From contig CAZMSZ010000163.1 in assembly GCA_964569055.1 (NCBI GenBank), positions 1-15,512 of the forward strand: 15,512 nucleotides of DNA, written 5' to 3'. The notes beneath the pieces were generated by a model. That model did no database searches, had not been told where the DNA came from, and saw only the letters and a list, made by a program, of their open reading frames with translations. This document shows positions 8,956 through 15,512 of this stretch, one piece after another. Position numbers and translations under genes: made by a program. This stretch comes from JAWLGW01 sp964569055 (GTDB lineage Bacteria; Planctomycetota; J058). Numbering within the stretch: position 1 is the stretch's first letter; each line of letters starts with the position of its first letter.

Positions 8956-11900
8956 GTGAGCGTCGAGCGCGAGGTGGCGCTGGGGCGGCTCGCGATCGCG
9001 CGGGGCTGGGTCTCCGCGGCGGTCGTGCGGGAGGTCTACGCCGCGCTCGCGCCCGGGAGCTCGCTCGCGGCGGCGCTGGTCGCGCGCGGGGCGCTGCGAC
9101 CCGACCAGGCGCAGGAGCTCGAGCGCGAGCTGGCGGCGCGCGAGCGCGAGGCGACCGTGCACCTCGCAGGCGCCGGCGCCTCGGTCCGCGTGGGGGAGCA
9201 GCACGGCGCGGGGCTGGACGCGCCGACGGTCGGGCTCCCGCCGACGCCGACGGGGCCCGGGGCGTCCGCGCCGACCCTCCTGGCCGACGGCGCGTCGCCG
9301 GGCGCGGTCGGCGGCGGAGGCCCGGGCGCGGCGCTCCCGGCGGTGGGCGCGACGATCGCCGGGCGCTACCGGATCGAGGCGCTCCTCGGCGCGGGCGGCA
9401 TGGGGGCGGTGTTCCGCGCGTTCGACCTCGCCCGCGGCGAGCCGGTCGCGCTCAAGGTGCTGCACGCCGCGTCCACCCCGGAAGGTGGCCAGGCGCTGGC
9501 GCGCTTCCGACGCGAAGCCGAGGCGGTGGCGCAGGTCGACGCGCACCCGGGGATCGTGCGGGTGCGCGACTTCGGGGCGGCGGGGGCGTTGCCGTACTGC
9601 GTGATGGACCTCGTGGAGGGGCGCGACCTCGCCGCGCGGATCAAGGCGGAGGGGCCGCTCCCGCTGGACGAGGCGCTCGCGCTGAGCGAGCGAGTGGCGC
9701 GCGCGGTCGCGCACTGCCACGCGCGCGGCGTGCTGCACCGCGACCTCAAGCCGGCGAACGTGCTGGTGCGCGCGAGCGACGGCGTCCCGCTCGTCGCCGA
9801 CTTCGGCCTGGCGCTCGCCGCGGACGCCGAGCGCCTCACGCGCAGCGGCAGCGTGCTGGGCACGCCGGCCTACATGCCGCCCGAGCAGGCCGACGGCCGC
9901 AAGGACGAGCTCGACGAGCGCTGCGACGTCTACGCGCTGGGCGCGACGCTGTACGCGCTGGTCACCGGGCGGGCGCCCTTCGAGGGGGATCAGGTCGCCG
10001 TGCTCAAGCAGGTGTTCCTCGACGCGCCGGCGCCGGTCACGAGCCGGCGCCCCGACGCGCCGCCCGGGCTCGATGCGATCTGTCAGGTCGCCATGGCCAA
10101 GGCCAAGGAGCGCCGCTACCCCAGCGCCGAGGCGTTCGCCGAGGACGTCGCGCGCCTGCGGCGCGGGGAGCCGATCGCGGCCCGGCCACCCGGCTGGTGG
10201 GAGGCGTACCGCTGGCGGCTGCGCCGACGGGACCGCCGCGCCGTCGCTCAGCTGGGGGCGGTCTTGGTCACGCTGATCCTGGCGGTGGGGGGCGGCGTCG
10301 CGGCGTGGTGGACGCGCGACACGCTGGCCGTCGAGGTGGCCCGGGCGCCGGCCATCCTCGACGCCTGCGGTCCGCTCCTGCAGCGCGCAGACGAGCGCGC
10401 CGCGGTGGAGGCCTACCTGCGCGAGTGCGCCGCGGCCCTCGAAGGAGGGCAGGAGAGCCCCAGCGTGAAGAGCGGTCTGGACGCGCTCGCGGCGGCGCTC
10501 GCCGCCGCCGCCGAGGACGGGCCAGCCACGGGCGCGGCGAAGACCCTCCGCGAGGCCGGCCCGGAGGCGCGCCTGGCGCTCGAGCGGCTGCTCCGTCGCG
10601 TCGCGCTCGCGCACGGGCTGGAGCTAAAGCTGCCCTCCCGCCCACGTCATGCCGCGGCGTCCGGCGCGGCGCTCGAGGCCGCCGCGCGGGAGGCTCGGCT
10701 GATCGGGGCGCTGCGCGCGCTCGGCTGGCGCTTGGTGAAGTCCGCGGCGCTGGGCCCGGTCTCGCCCGAGGAGCGCGAGGCCGCGCGCGACGCGCTGCGG
10801 GTCTTCGCCGCCGAAGCCGCCCCCGGCGACCGGCTGGGCGCGGCGGCGGAGGAGGCCGCGCGCGCCGTCGACGAGGCGGAGCGGGTCGCGCTCGACTACC
10901 TGGAGAGCGAGCGGGCATGGCTCGAGCCGCGGGTCGCGCGCGCGCTCGCGCAGGGCAAGCTGCCGCCGGCGGAGGCCTGGGCCGCCGACGGGTGGCGCGA
11001 CGACGCGACGCTCACGAAGCTCGAGCCCCCCGTCGGCCCGCTGGCGGCGACGGCGCTCGCCGCGCACAAGCAGCACCAGATCGACCAGACGGTGGACGAG
11101 CTCGGCGCGGCGTTGGTCCGCGCGGGCTCCGGGGCGAGCGTGGGTGTGTGCAGCGAGCTGCTCGCGAGCTGGGTCCGCAATCGGCTGCTGCCGTTCGTGG
11201 CCGCCCCGCCGCCGCTCCCGCCCGAGGACGGCTGCGCGCGCGTCCCGCTGCTCCTCGAGGGCTTGATCGACCAGCTGGGGTACGAGGACGACCGCGCCGG
11301 GCTCGACGCCTTCCGGCGGCTCGAGCCGGTGCTCCCCGAGTGGATGGTGCCCGATCGCCTGCGCGCCAAGGTGTTCGAGGTGCTCCTGTTCGCCTCGCGG
11401 TCCCTCGCCATGCGCGCGGTCGAGGGCGGGGCGAGGGAGGGCGAGGCGCTGGCGCGCTGTGCGCTGTTCTACCGGACCAAGCAAGCGCTCGGACGCAAGC
11501 TGCAGGAGGCGCTCCTCCCCTACTTGCGCGACGGGCGACTGGAGCGGTTCGCGCGGCGGGCCCGCTCGGGTGACGCCTTCCTCCTGTGGCTCGACACGGC
11601 GGGGACCCGCCGCGGCCGGGCGGACGCGGACGACGACGCCGCGGGTGACGTCGCGCGCTGGCGGCTGTTCGTGGCGCTGGCGGCCGCGGCGCTCGGGCCG
11701 GCGCTGCCGCCCGAGGAGCGGGCCGCGCTCGACCTCGCCTCGCTCGACTTCGCCGCGCTGGGGCTGGAGGGCATCGCGCTCGAGCGGCCGCTCGCGCCCT
11801 ACTGGGAGCCGTACGTGCGCTGGCGCCTGGTGCACCATCTGCTGAAGCTCGAGAAGGACCGCTCGCCGCCGCGCCCCGCCGTGCTGGAGGCCGTGGCGTC

Positions 11901-12603
11901 GGAGCTCGAGCGGCTGCGCGCGCAGGGGGCGGACGCGTTCGTCTCCTGGAGCGATCGGCTCAAGTTCCTCGAGCGCGCTCCCGACGACCTGCGCGTGATC
12001 GCGGTCGCGCTCCAGCCGGAGCAGCCGGCGCGCGCGGCCGCCTTGCTCGAGCAGTCCCGAGCCTGGGCTCACGAGGCGCTGGAGGCCTCGCTGGAGGTCG
12101 CCCGTTGGGTCGCCGACAGCGAGCCGCCCCCCGAGGGCCCGGGCAGCATCTGGTACCAGGAGCGCACCAACCGGGAGGGCGTCGTGAGCGCCGTGTTCGA
12201 CGCCGCCAAGTGGCTGGTGACGTGGCTCACCAAGCGGGGCGAGGGGGCGGCCGCGCTGAAGGTCCTCCCGCGGACGAGCGCGGCGCTCGCGGCGCTCGGC
12301 TACGCGCCGTCGCTGGAGTTCGAGCTGTTGCAGACCAAGCGCGCCTTCGAGCTCGAGGCGTACGCCGAGGCCGAGCGCGCCGCGCGCGCGGTCGAGGCGG
12401 AGACGAGCGCCGGCGCCAGCGACCCGCACCAGGCGGCGCGCAACGAGGAGGCGCTCGACGAGGCGCGCGCCTGGCTCGCGTGGGCGCTGATCCGGCAGGG
12501 GCGCCGCGACGAGGCGCGCGCCGTGCTCGCGACCGCGGAGGCCGCGGGGCTGGTCGACTACAAGGGCTGGCGCATGGTGCGCCAGGAGCTCGAGCGCCCA
12601 TGA
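8956..12603 (+). CDS. transmembrane Ser/Thr protein kinase with large extracytoplasmic helical region
   Basis: A 1215-aa protein with a GTG start at 8956. Residues 1-62 are a helical module (LGRLAIARGWVS...VARGALRPDQAQEL) like those preceding planctomycete kinases and type II secretion ATPases. Residues 63-132 are a Gly/Ala/Pro linker. The kinase domain, about 138-402, is complete: glycine loop GAGGMGAV at 145-152, Lys167, Glu187, HRDLKPAN at 261-268 with catalytic Asp263, DFG at 282-284, activation-loop Thr/Ser at 295-303, PPE at 308-310. A Trp/Arg-rich segment leads to one membrane helix at 431-451. About 760 residues follow, predicted outside the membrane and mostly helical, with a TPR-like C-terminus (from about 1110); no PASTA repeats. 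It belongs to the PknB-like family. The stop overlaps the next start (ATGA), coupling it to the hydrolases. The outer part presumably senses a ligand or partner; which is unknown. Confidence 0.93.
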   Translation: MSVEREVALGRLAIARGWVSAAVVREVYAALAPGSSLAAALVARGALRPDQAQELERELAAREREATVHLAGAGASVRVGEQHGAGLDAPTVGLPPTPTGPGASAPTLLADGASPGAVGGGGPGAALPAVGATIAGRYRIEALLGAGGMGAVFRAFDLARGEPVALKVLHAASTPEGGQALARFRREAEAVAQVDAHPGIVRVRDFGAAGALPYCVMDLVEGRDLAARIKAEGPLPLDEALALSERVARAVAHCHARGVLHRDLKPANVLVRASDGVPLVADFGLALAADAERLTRSGSVLGTPAYMPPEQADGRKDELDERCDVYALGATLYALVTGRAPFEGDQVAVLKQVFLDAPAPVTSRRPDAPPGLDAICQVAMAKAKERRYPSAEAFAEDVARLRRGEPIAARPPGWWEAYRWRLRRRDRRAVAQLGAVLVTLILAVGGGVAAWWTRDTLAVEVARAPAILDACGPLLQRADERAAVEAYLRECAAALEGGQESPSVKSGLDALAAALAAAAEDGPATGAAKTLREAGPEARLALERLLRRVALAHGLELKLPSRPRHAAASGAALEAAAREARLIGALRALGWRLVKSAALGPVSPEEREAARDALRVFAAEAAPGDRLGAAAEEAARAVDEAERVALDYLESERAWLEPRVARALAQGKLPPAEAWAADGWRDDATLTKLEPPVGPLAATALAAHKQHQIDQTVDELGAALVRAGSGASVGVCSELLASWVRNRLLPFVAAPPPLPPEDGCARVPLLLEGLIDQLGYEDDRAGLDAFRRLEPVLPEWMVPDRLRAKVFEVLLFASRSLAMRAVEGGAREGEALARCALFYRTKQALGRKLQEALLPYLRDGRLERFARRARSGDAFLLWLDTAGTRRGRADADDDAAGDVARWRLFVALAAAALGPALPPEERAALDLASLDFAALGLEGIALERPLAPYWEPYVRWRLVHHLLKLEKDRSPPRPAVLEAVASELERLRAQGADAFVSWSDRLKFLERAPDDLRVIAVALQPEQPARAAALLEQSRAWAHEALEASLEVARWVADSEPPPEGPGSIWYQERTNREGVVSAVFDAAKWLVTWLTKRGEGAAALKVLPRTSAALAALGYAPSLEFELLQTKRAFELEAYAEAERAARAVEAETSAGASDPHQAARNEEALDEARAWLAWALIRQGRRDEARAVLATAEAAGLVDYKGWRMVRQELERP

Positions 12604-13670
12604 GCGACGGACCCGTCGAGGCCGCGGGCAAAGGAGCCGTCGGCGCGGGCTTCGATCCCGGCGTCCTCCTCCTCCCCGCGGTGCTCGTGGGCGCGCTGCT
12701 CGTCGAGGTCGTCCGCCGGCTCGTGCTCGGGGCCGCGCTGGCGCCGTGGCTGGGGTTCGCGACCCTCGCCAGCGCGGTGGTCGCCGCGCCGCCGCTCCTC
12801 GCCCTGCGTGACGCGCGCCGGCGGCGCTGGCGCGGGGCCCTGGCCGGCGCCGCGACCGCGGCGCTGGTGTGGGGCTTGGTGCTGAGCGGGACCCTCGCCC
12901 GCTGGGTGACCTACCCCGGGCACGAGGCGGCCCTCCCCGCCGACGGCGCCGCGCTCGGCCCTGGCCTGGAGGTGGTCTCCTACGCCAGCGAGGACGGGCT
13001 CGCGCTGCGCGGTCTGGTCGCGCGCGCGCGCCGCGACGGGCCGGACGATCGGGGCGAGCGCCCCGTGCTGCTCCTGTTCCACGGCAACGCCGAGGCGGCT
13101 CGACACCACCTCGGGTTCGCGCGTCGGCTCGCGGAGGAGGGCTGCGACGTGCTCGTGGCCGAGTACCGCGGCTACGGCGGCTGCCCCGGCAGCCCCAGCG
13201 AGGCGGGCCTGCGCGCGGACGCGCGCGCCGCGCTCGCCGCGGCGCGGCGCCACCTCGGCGCGCGGCCCGAGCGCGTGGTGCTCGTCGGGCGCTCCCTGGG
13301 CACCGGCGTCGCCGCCGCCTTGGCCGGCGAAGGCGTCGGGCGCGCCCTGGTGCTGCTCGCCCCGTACCTGTCGTACGAGGCGCTCGCGGCCGACATGGTC
13401 CCGGGCTGGCTCGCGGCCCTCGCCGTGCGAGAGCGGTTCGACTCGCTGGCGGCGCTCCAGTCGCGCCCGGGGCTGCCGGTCCTGGTGGTGCACGGGACCG
13501 AGGACGAGGTGATCCCGTTCGCCCACGGGCGCGTCCTGGCCGCGGCGGTCGGCGGGCGGTTGGTGCCGCTCGAGGGGCTCGGGCACAACGACGTGTTCGC
13601 CGAGGCGGGCGAGCGGATCGTGGGGCTGGTGAGCGGCTTCGCGCGCGAGCCCATGGCGGGGGGGAAATGA
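12600..13670 (+). CDS. membrane-anchored alpha/beta hydrolase, Bem46/ABHD13-ABHD17 type, paralogue 1
   Basis: A 356-aa serine hydrolase. The ATG at 12600 overlaps the kinase stop (ATGA); AGGAG lies 11 bases upstream, inside the kinase gene. Hydrophobic helices at about 21-38, 50-68 and 80-98 anchor it. The hydrolase core (about 120-350) has the oxyanion-hole motif LFHGNAE at 159-165, YRGYGG-C-PGSPSE at 189-201, nucleophile elbow GRSLG with Ser232, Asp302 in HGTEDEVIP, and His329 in GLGHND. The triad is complete. Bem46/ABHD13/ABHD17 relatives include protein depalmitoylases in eukaryotes and uncharacterised bacterial proteins such as YfhR. The substrate here is unknown; an acyl ester or thioester at the membrane is a reasonable guess. 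A Cys (195) replaces the usual small residue after RGYGG and is shared by all three paralogues. Confidence 0.9.
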   Translation: MSDGPVEAAGKGAVGAGFDPGVLLLPAVLVGALLVEVVRRLVLGAALAPWLGFATLASAVVAAPPLLALRDARRRRWRGALAGAATAALVWGLVLSGTLARWVTYPGHEAALPADGAALGPGLEVVSYASEDGLALRGLVARARRDGPDDRGERPVLLLFHGNAEAARHHLGFARRLAEEGCDVLVAEYRGYGGCPGSPSEAGLRADARAALAAARRHLGARPERVVLVGRSLGTGVAAALAGEGVGRALVLLAPYLSYEALAADMVPGWLAALAVRERFDSLAALQSRPGLPVLVVHGTEDEVIPFAHGRVLAAAVGGRLVPLEGLGHNDVFAEAGERIVGLVSGFAREPMAGGK

Positions 13671-14725
13671 GCGAGCGAGACGCGGGCCAGGCGAGCGAGA
13701 AGGCGGCGCGGTACGCGGCGGCCGACGGCCCGCGTTCGCGGCTGGTGCCGGTCGCGCTCGGGGTGGCGCTGCTGCTCGAGGTGGCGCGCCGGGTGGTGGT
13801 GGGGGCCGCGCTCCTCGAGGGGCTGGTGATGGCCACGCTGGCGATCGTGGTGCTCGTCGCGCCGCCGGCGCTCCTGGTGCGCGACCTCCGCCGGCGGGCC
13901 TGGGGCGGCGCGGCCGTGGCGGCGCTCCTCACCGTGGCGGGGCTGTTCCTCGTCCCCGGGGGTCGGCTCGCCCGCTCCATGATCTATCCGGGCAACCCGC
14001 GTTCGCTGCCGCGGGCCGCCGGCGCGCTCGGGCAAGGGGTCGAGGTGGTCGAGTACGCGGCCGCCGACGGGGTCGCCCTGCGCGGGCTCCTGGCGCGGGC
14101 GCCCGCCCCTGACGACGGCGCGCCGGTGGTGGTGGTGTTCCACGGCAACGGCGAGGCGGCGATCGACCTGCTCGGCTTCGCGCGGCGGTTGACGCAGGCG
14201 GGCTGCCACGCGTTCGTGGCCGAGTGCCGCGGCTACGGCGGCTGCCCGGGCTCGCCGAGCGAGCAGGGGCTGCTCGCGGACGGGCGCGCCGCGCTCGAGG
14301 CGGCGCGCGCCCGCCTGGGGGTGGAGCGCGCCGACGTGGTGCTCCTCGGCCACTCGCTGGGGACGGGGGTGGCGAGCCTGCTCGCCGCCGAGGGGGCGGG
14401 CCGCCGCGCGGTGTTGATCTCGCCCTACGTCTCGGTGGCCGAGGTCGCGGCGGGGCTCGCGCCTGAGTGGCTGGTGTGGCTGGCCGTGCCCGACCGCTAC
14501 GAGTCGCTGGCCGCGCTGCGCGCGCGCGCCGACCTGCCGCTGCTGATCGTCCACGGCACGCGCGACGGCGTGATCCCGTTCGCGCACGGGCGGCGGATCG
14601 CCGAGGAGCTCGCCTCGCGCGCCCGGTTGATCGCGCTCGAAGGAGTGGGCCACGGCGTGATCCACGGCGCGCTGAGCGAGGCCACGATCGCCGAGATCAC
14701 CAGCTTCGCGCGGGCGGGCTCGTGA
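13667..14725 (+). CDS. membrane-anchored alpha/beta hydrolase, Bem46/ABHD13-ABHD17 type, paralogue 2
   Basis: A 352-aa paralogue of the preceding gene. The ATG at 13667 overlaps that gene's stop (ATGA); a G-run stands directly before it as a ribosome-binding site. Hydrophobic helices at about 26-41, 50-70 and 80-97 repeat the three-helix anchor. The core has VFHGNGE at 157-163, CRGYGG-C-PGSPSE at 187-199, GHSLG with Ser230, Asp300 in HGTRDGVIP and His329 in GVGHGV: a complete triad. It differs from paralogues 1 and 3 in GHSLG for GRSLG, Cys for Tyr before RGYGG, and GHGVIH for (G/A)HND(V/L)F after the catalytic His, which points to altered substrate preference. Translation is probably coupled to the upstream gene. 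The substrate is unknown. Confidence 0.9.
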   Translation: MSERDAGQASEKAARYAAADGPRSRLVPVALGVALLLEVARRVVVGAALLEGLVMATLAIVVLVAPPALLVRDLRRRAWGGAAVAALLTVAGLFLVPGGRLARSMIYPGNPRSLPRAAGALGQGVEVVEYAAADGVALRGLLARAPAPDDGAPVVVVFHGNGEAAIDLLGFARRLTQAGCHAFVAECRGYGGCPGSPSEQGLLADGRAALEAARARLGVERADVVLLGHSLGTGVASLLAAEGAGRRAVLISPYVSVAEVAAGLAPEWLVWLAVPDRYESLAALRARADLPLLIVHGTRDGVIPFAHGRRIAEELASRARLIALEGVGHGVIHGALSEATIAEITSFARAGS

Positions 14726-15512
14726 GCGCGCGCGCCCGACGGCGGGGTCTCCTGCTCGGCCCGGCCAGCGCCGTGGCGTTCGCGCTCGGCGGGTGCGGGC
14801 TGGCGCGCGCCGTGATCTTCCCCGGCTGCCCGGACCCGCTCCCGCGGGCGGGCGCGGCGCTGGGGGCGAACGTGGAGGTGGTCGAGTACACGGCGGAGGA
14901 CGGCGTCCCGCTCCGGGGCGCGCTGGTCCGCGCGGACCGTGCGCCTGGGGCCGCCGCGGCGCCCGCCGCCGTCCTGTTCCACGGCAACGCCGAGTCGGCG
15001 CTGAGCCTGGTCGGCTTCGCGCGCGCGCTCGCGGCCGAGGGCTGCGACGTGTTCGTGGCGGAGTACCGCGGCTACGGCGGCTGCCCGGGCGCTCCCAGCG
15101 AGGAGGGCCTGGTGCGCGACGGCCGCGCCGCGCTCGCCGCGGCCGAGCGCGCGCTCAGGGTGCCGCCGCGCGAGCAGCTCCTGATCGGGCGCTCGCTCGG
15201 GACGGGGGTGGCCTCGCTCCTCGCGGGCGAGGGGCTGGGGCGGGCGGTGGCGCTGCTCTCGCCGTACGTCTCGATCGAGCGGCTGGCGCGTGAGCTCGCC
15301 CCGGGCTGGTTGGTGTCGCTGCTCCTCGCCGACCCCTTCGAGTCGCTCGAGGCGCTGGGCACCCGCGAGGAGCTCCCGGTGCTGGTGATCCACGGGGTCG
15401 AGGACGAGGTGATCCCGTTCGACCACGGCCGCGAGCTCGCCGCCGCGCTCGGCGCGCGCGCCCGCCTGGTACCGCTCGCGGGCGTGGCGCACAACGACCT
15501 GTTCGCGCGCGC
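14722..15512 (+). CDS. alpha/beta hydrolase paralogue 3 with lipoprotein-type N-terminus, cut by window end
   Basis: An open frame from the GTG at 14722, overlapping the previous stop (GTGA), to the window edge; 263 residues are visible and no stop is reached. It aligns with paralogues 1 and 2 from LARAVIFPG onward. Residues 85-91 are LFHGNAE, 115-127 YRGYGG-C-PGAPSE, 156-160 GRSLG with Ser158, Asp228 in HGVEDEVIP and His257 in VAHND, so the catalytic triad is complete within the window. Unlike its siblings it has no three-helix anchor. It begins MSARARRRG, a hydrophobic stretch and LGGC with Cys25, which reads as a lipoprotein signal; the Arg cluster is only loosely twin-arginine-like. Only a short C-terminal segment, about 20-30 residues by comparison with the siblings, should be missing. 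Confidence 0.88.
   Translation, partial: MSARARRRGLLLGPASAVAFALGGCGLARAVIFPGCPDPLPRAGAALGANVEVVEYTAEDGVPLRGALVRADRAPGAAAAPAAVLFHGNAESALSLVGFARALAAEGCDVFVAEYRGYGGCPGAPSEEGLVRDGRAALAAAERALRVPPREQLLIGRSLGTGVASLLAGEGLGRAVALLSPYVSIERLARELAPGWLVSLLLADPFESLEALGTREELPVLVIHGVEDEVIPFDHGRELAAALGARARLVPLAGVAHNDLFAR

Larger units (their letters stand above)
12600..15512 (+). repeat. tandem gene triplication of alpha/beta hydrolases
   Basis: Three consecutive genes encode the same domain plan. The 20-base block CGCGGCTACGGCGGCTGCCC recurs at 13167, 14228 and 15067, in the same coding position. Around it, the HGN.E, G.SLGTGVA, SPY/APY and H..DxVIPF.HGR blocks recur in each protein. The copies differ through most of the rest, so the duplications are not recent. 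The array may continue beyond the right edge. Confidence 0.85.

Noticed and set aside
10624..13980. A 1118-codon open frame on the minus strand under the kinase and hydrolase genes
   Set aside because: Arg/Pro/Ala-rich with no domain pattern. The plus strand here encodes intact kinase and hydrolase proteins with catalytic motifs.
12600..15512. Reading the hydrolase triplication as a mobile element or a recent assembly duplication
   Set aside because: The copies have clearly diverged, differ in N-terminal anchors and active-site neighbours, and have no terminal inverted repeats or transposase.

Overview
The window is a very GC-rich (about 70% or more by eye), gene-dense piece of a bacterial draft assembly; a run of exactly 100 Ns marks a scaffold gap. 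No marker gene fixes the phylum. The style is that of Planctomycetota, with Myxococcota as the alternative: a large membrane-bound Ser/Thr kinase without PASTA domains, a secreted 'LKNGR..G.LVEE' plus HEAT-like protein, Pro/Ala/Glu-rich proteins and an FHA protein. This placement is inference. I see no tRNA, rRNA, CRISPR array, insertion sequence or phage gene.

Left half (about 50-8084, all on the minus strand, transcribed right to left). The order is: a 719-aa protein joining a metallo-beta-lactamase (MBL) fold to two cyclic-nucleotide-binding (CNB) domains; an exported 363-aa protein with a small beta domain and HEAT-like helices; a 170-aa FHA-domain protein; the primosomal helicase PriA; and a gap-interrupted protein with a beta-sandwich-like C-terminus. 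The gaps are 74, 81, 32 and 135 bases, so the first four genes may share a transcript. The last gene follows a longer spacer with an operator-like palindrome. It ends beside a G-quadruplex motif and a perfect 22-base palindrome.

Right half (8224-15512, plus strand). A 139-base divergent intergenic region separates the two halves. The genes are a small SHOCT-domain lipoprotein; a 1215-aa transmembrane Ser/Thr kinase starting 6 bases later; and three tandem alpha/beta-hydrolase paralogues of the Bem46/ABHD13/ABHD17 type. The kinase and the hydrolases are chained by ATGA, ATGA and GTGA stop/start overlaps. Hydrolases 1 and 2 have a three-helix membrane anchor. Hydrolase 3 is cut by the window edge and has a lipoprotein-type signal instead.

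Together the region reads as a signalling neighbourhood: a kinase, a phosphothreonine-binding FHA protein, and a cyclic-nucleotide-sensing putative hydrolase, next to the housekeeping gene priA. The best candidate for an undescribed system is the translationally coupled kinase plus triple membrane-associated serine-hydrolase cassette. The MBL-CNB-CNB protein is second. No function for either is demonstrated by the sequence.
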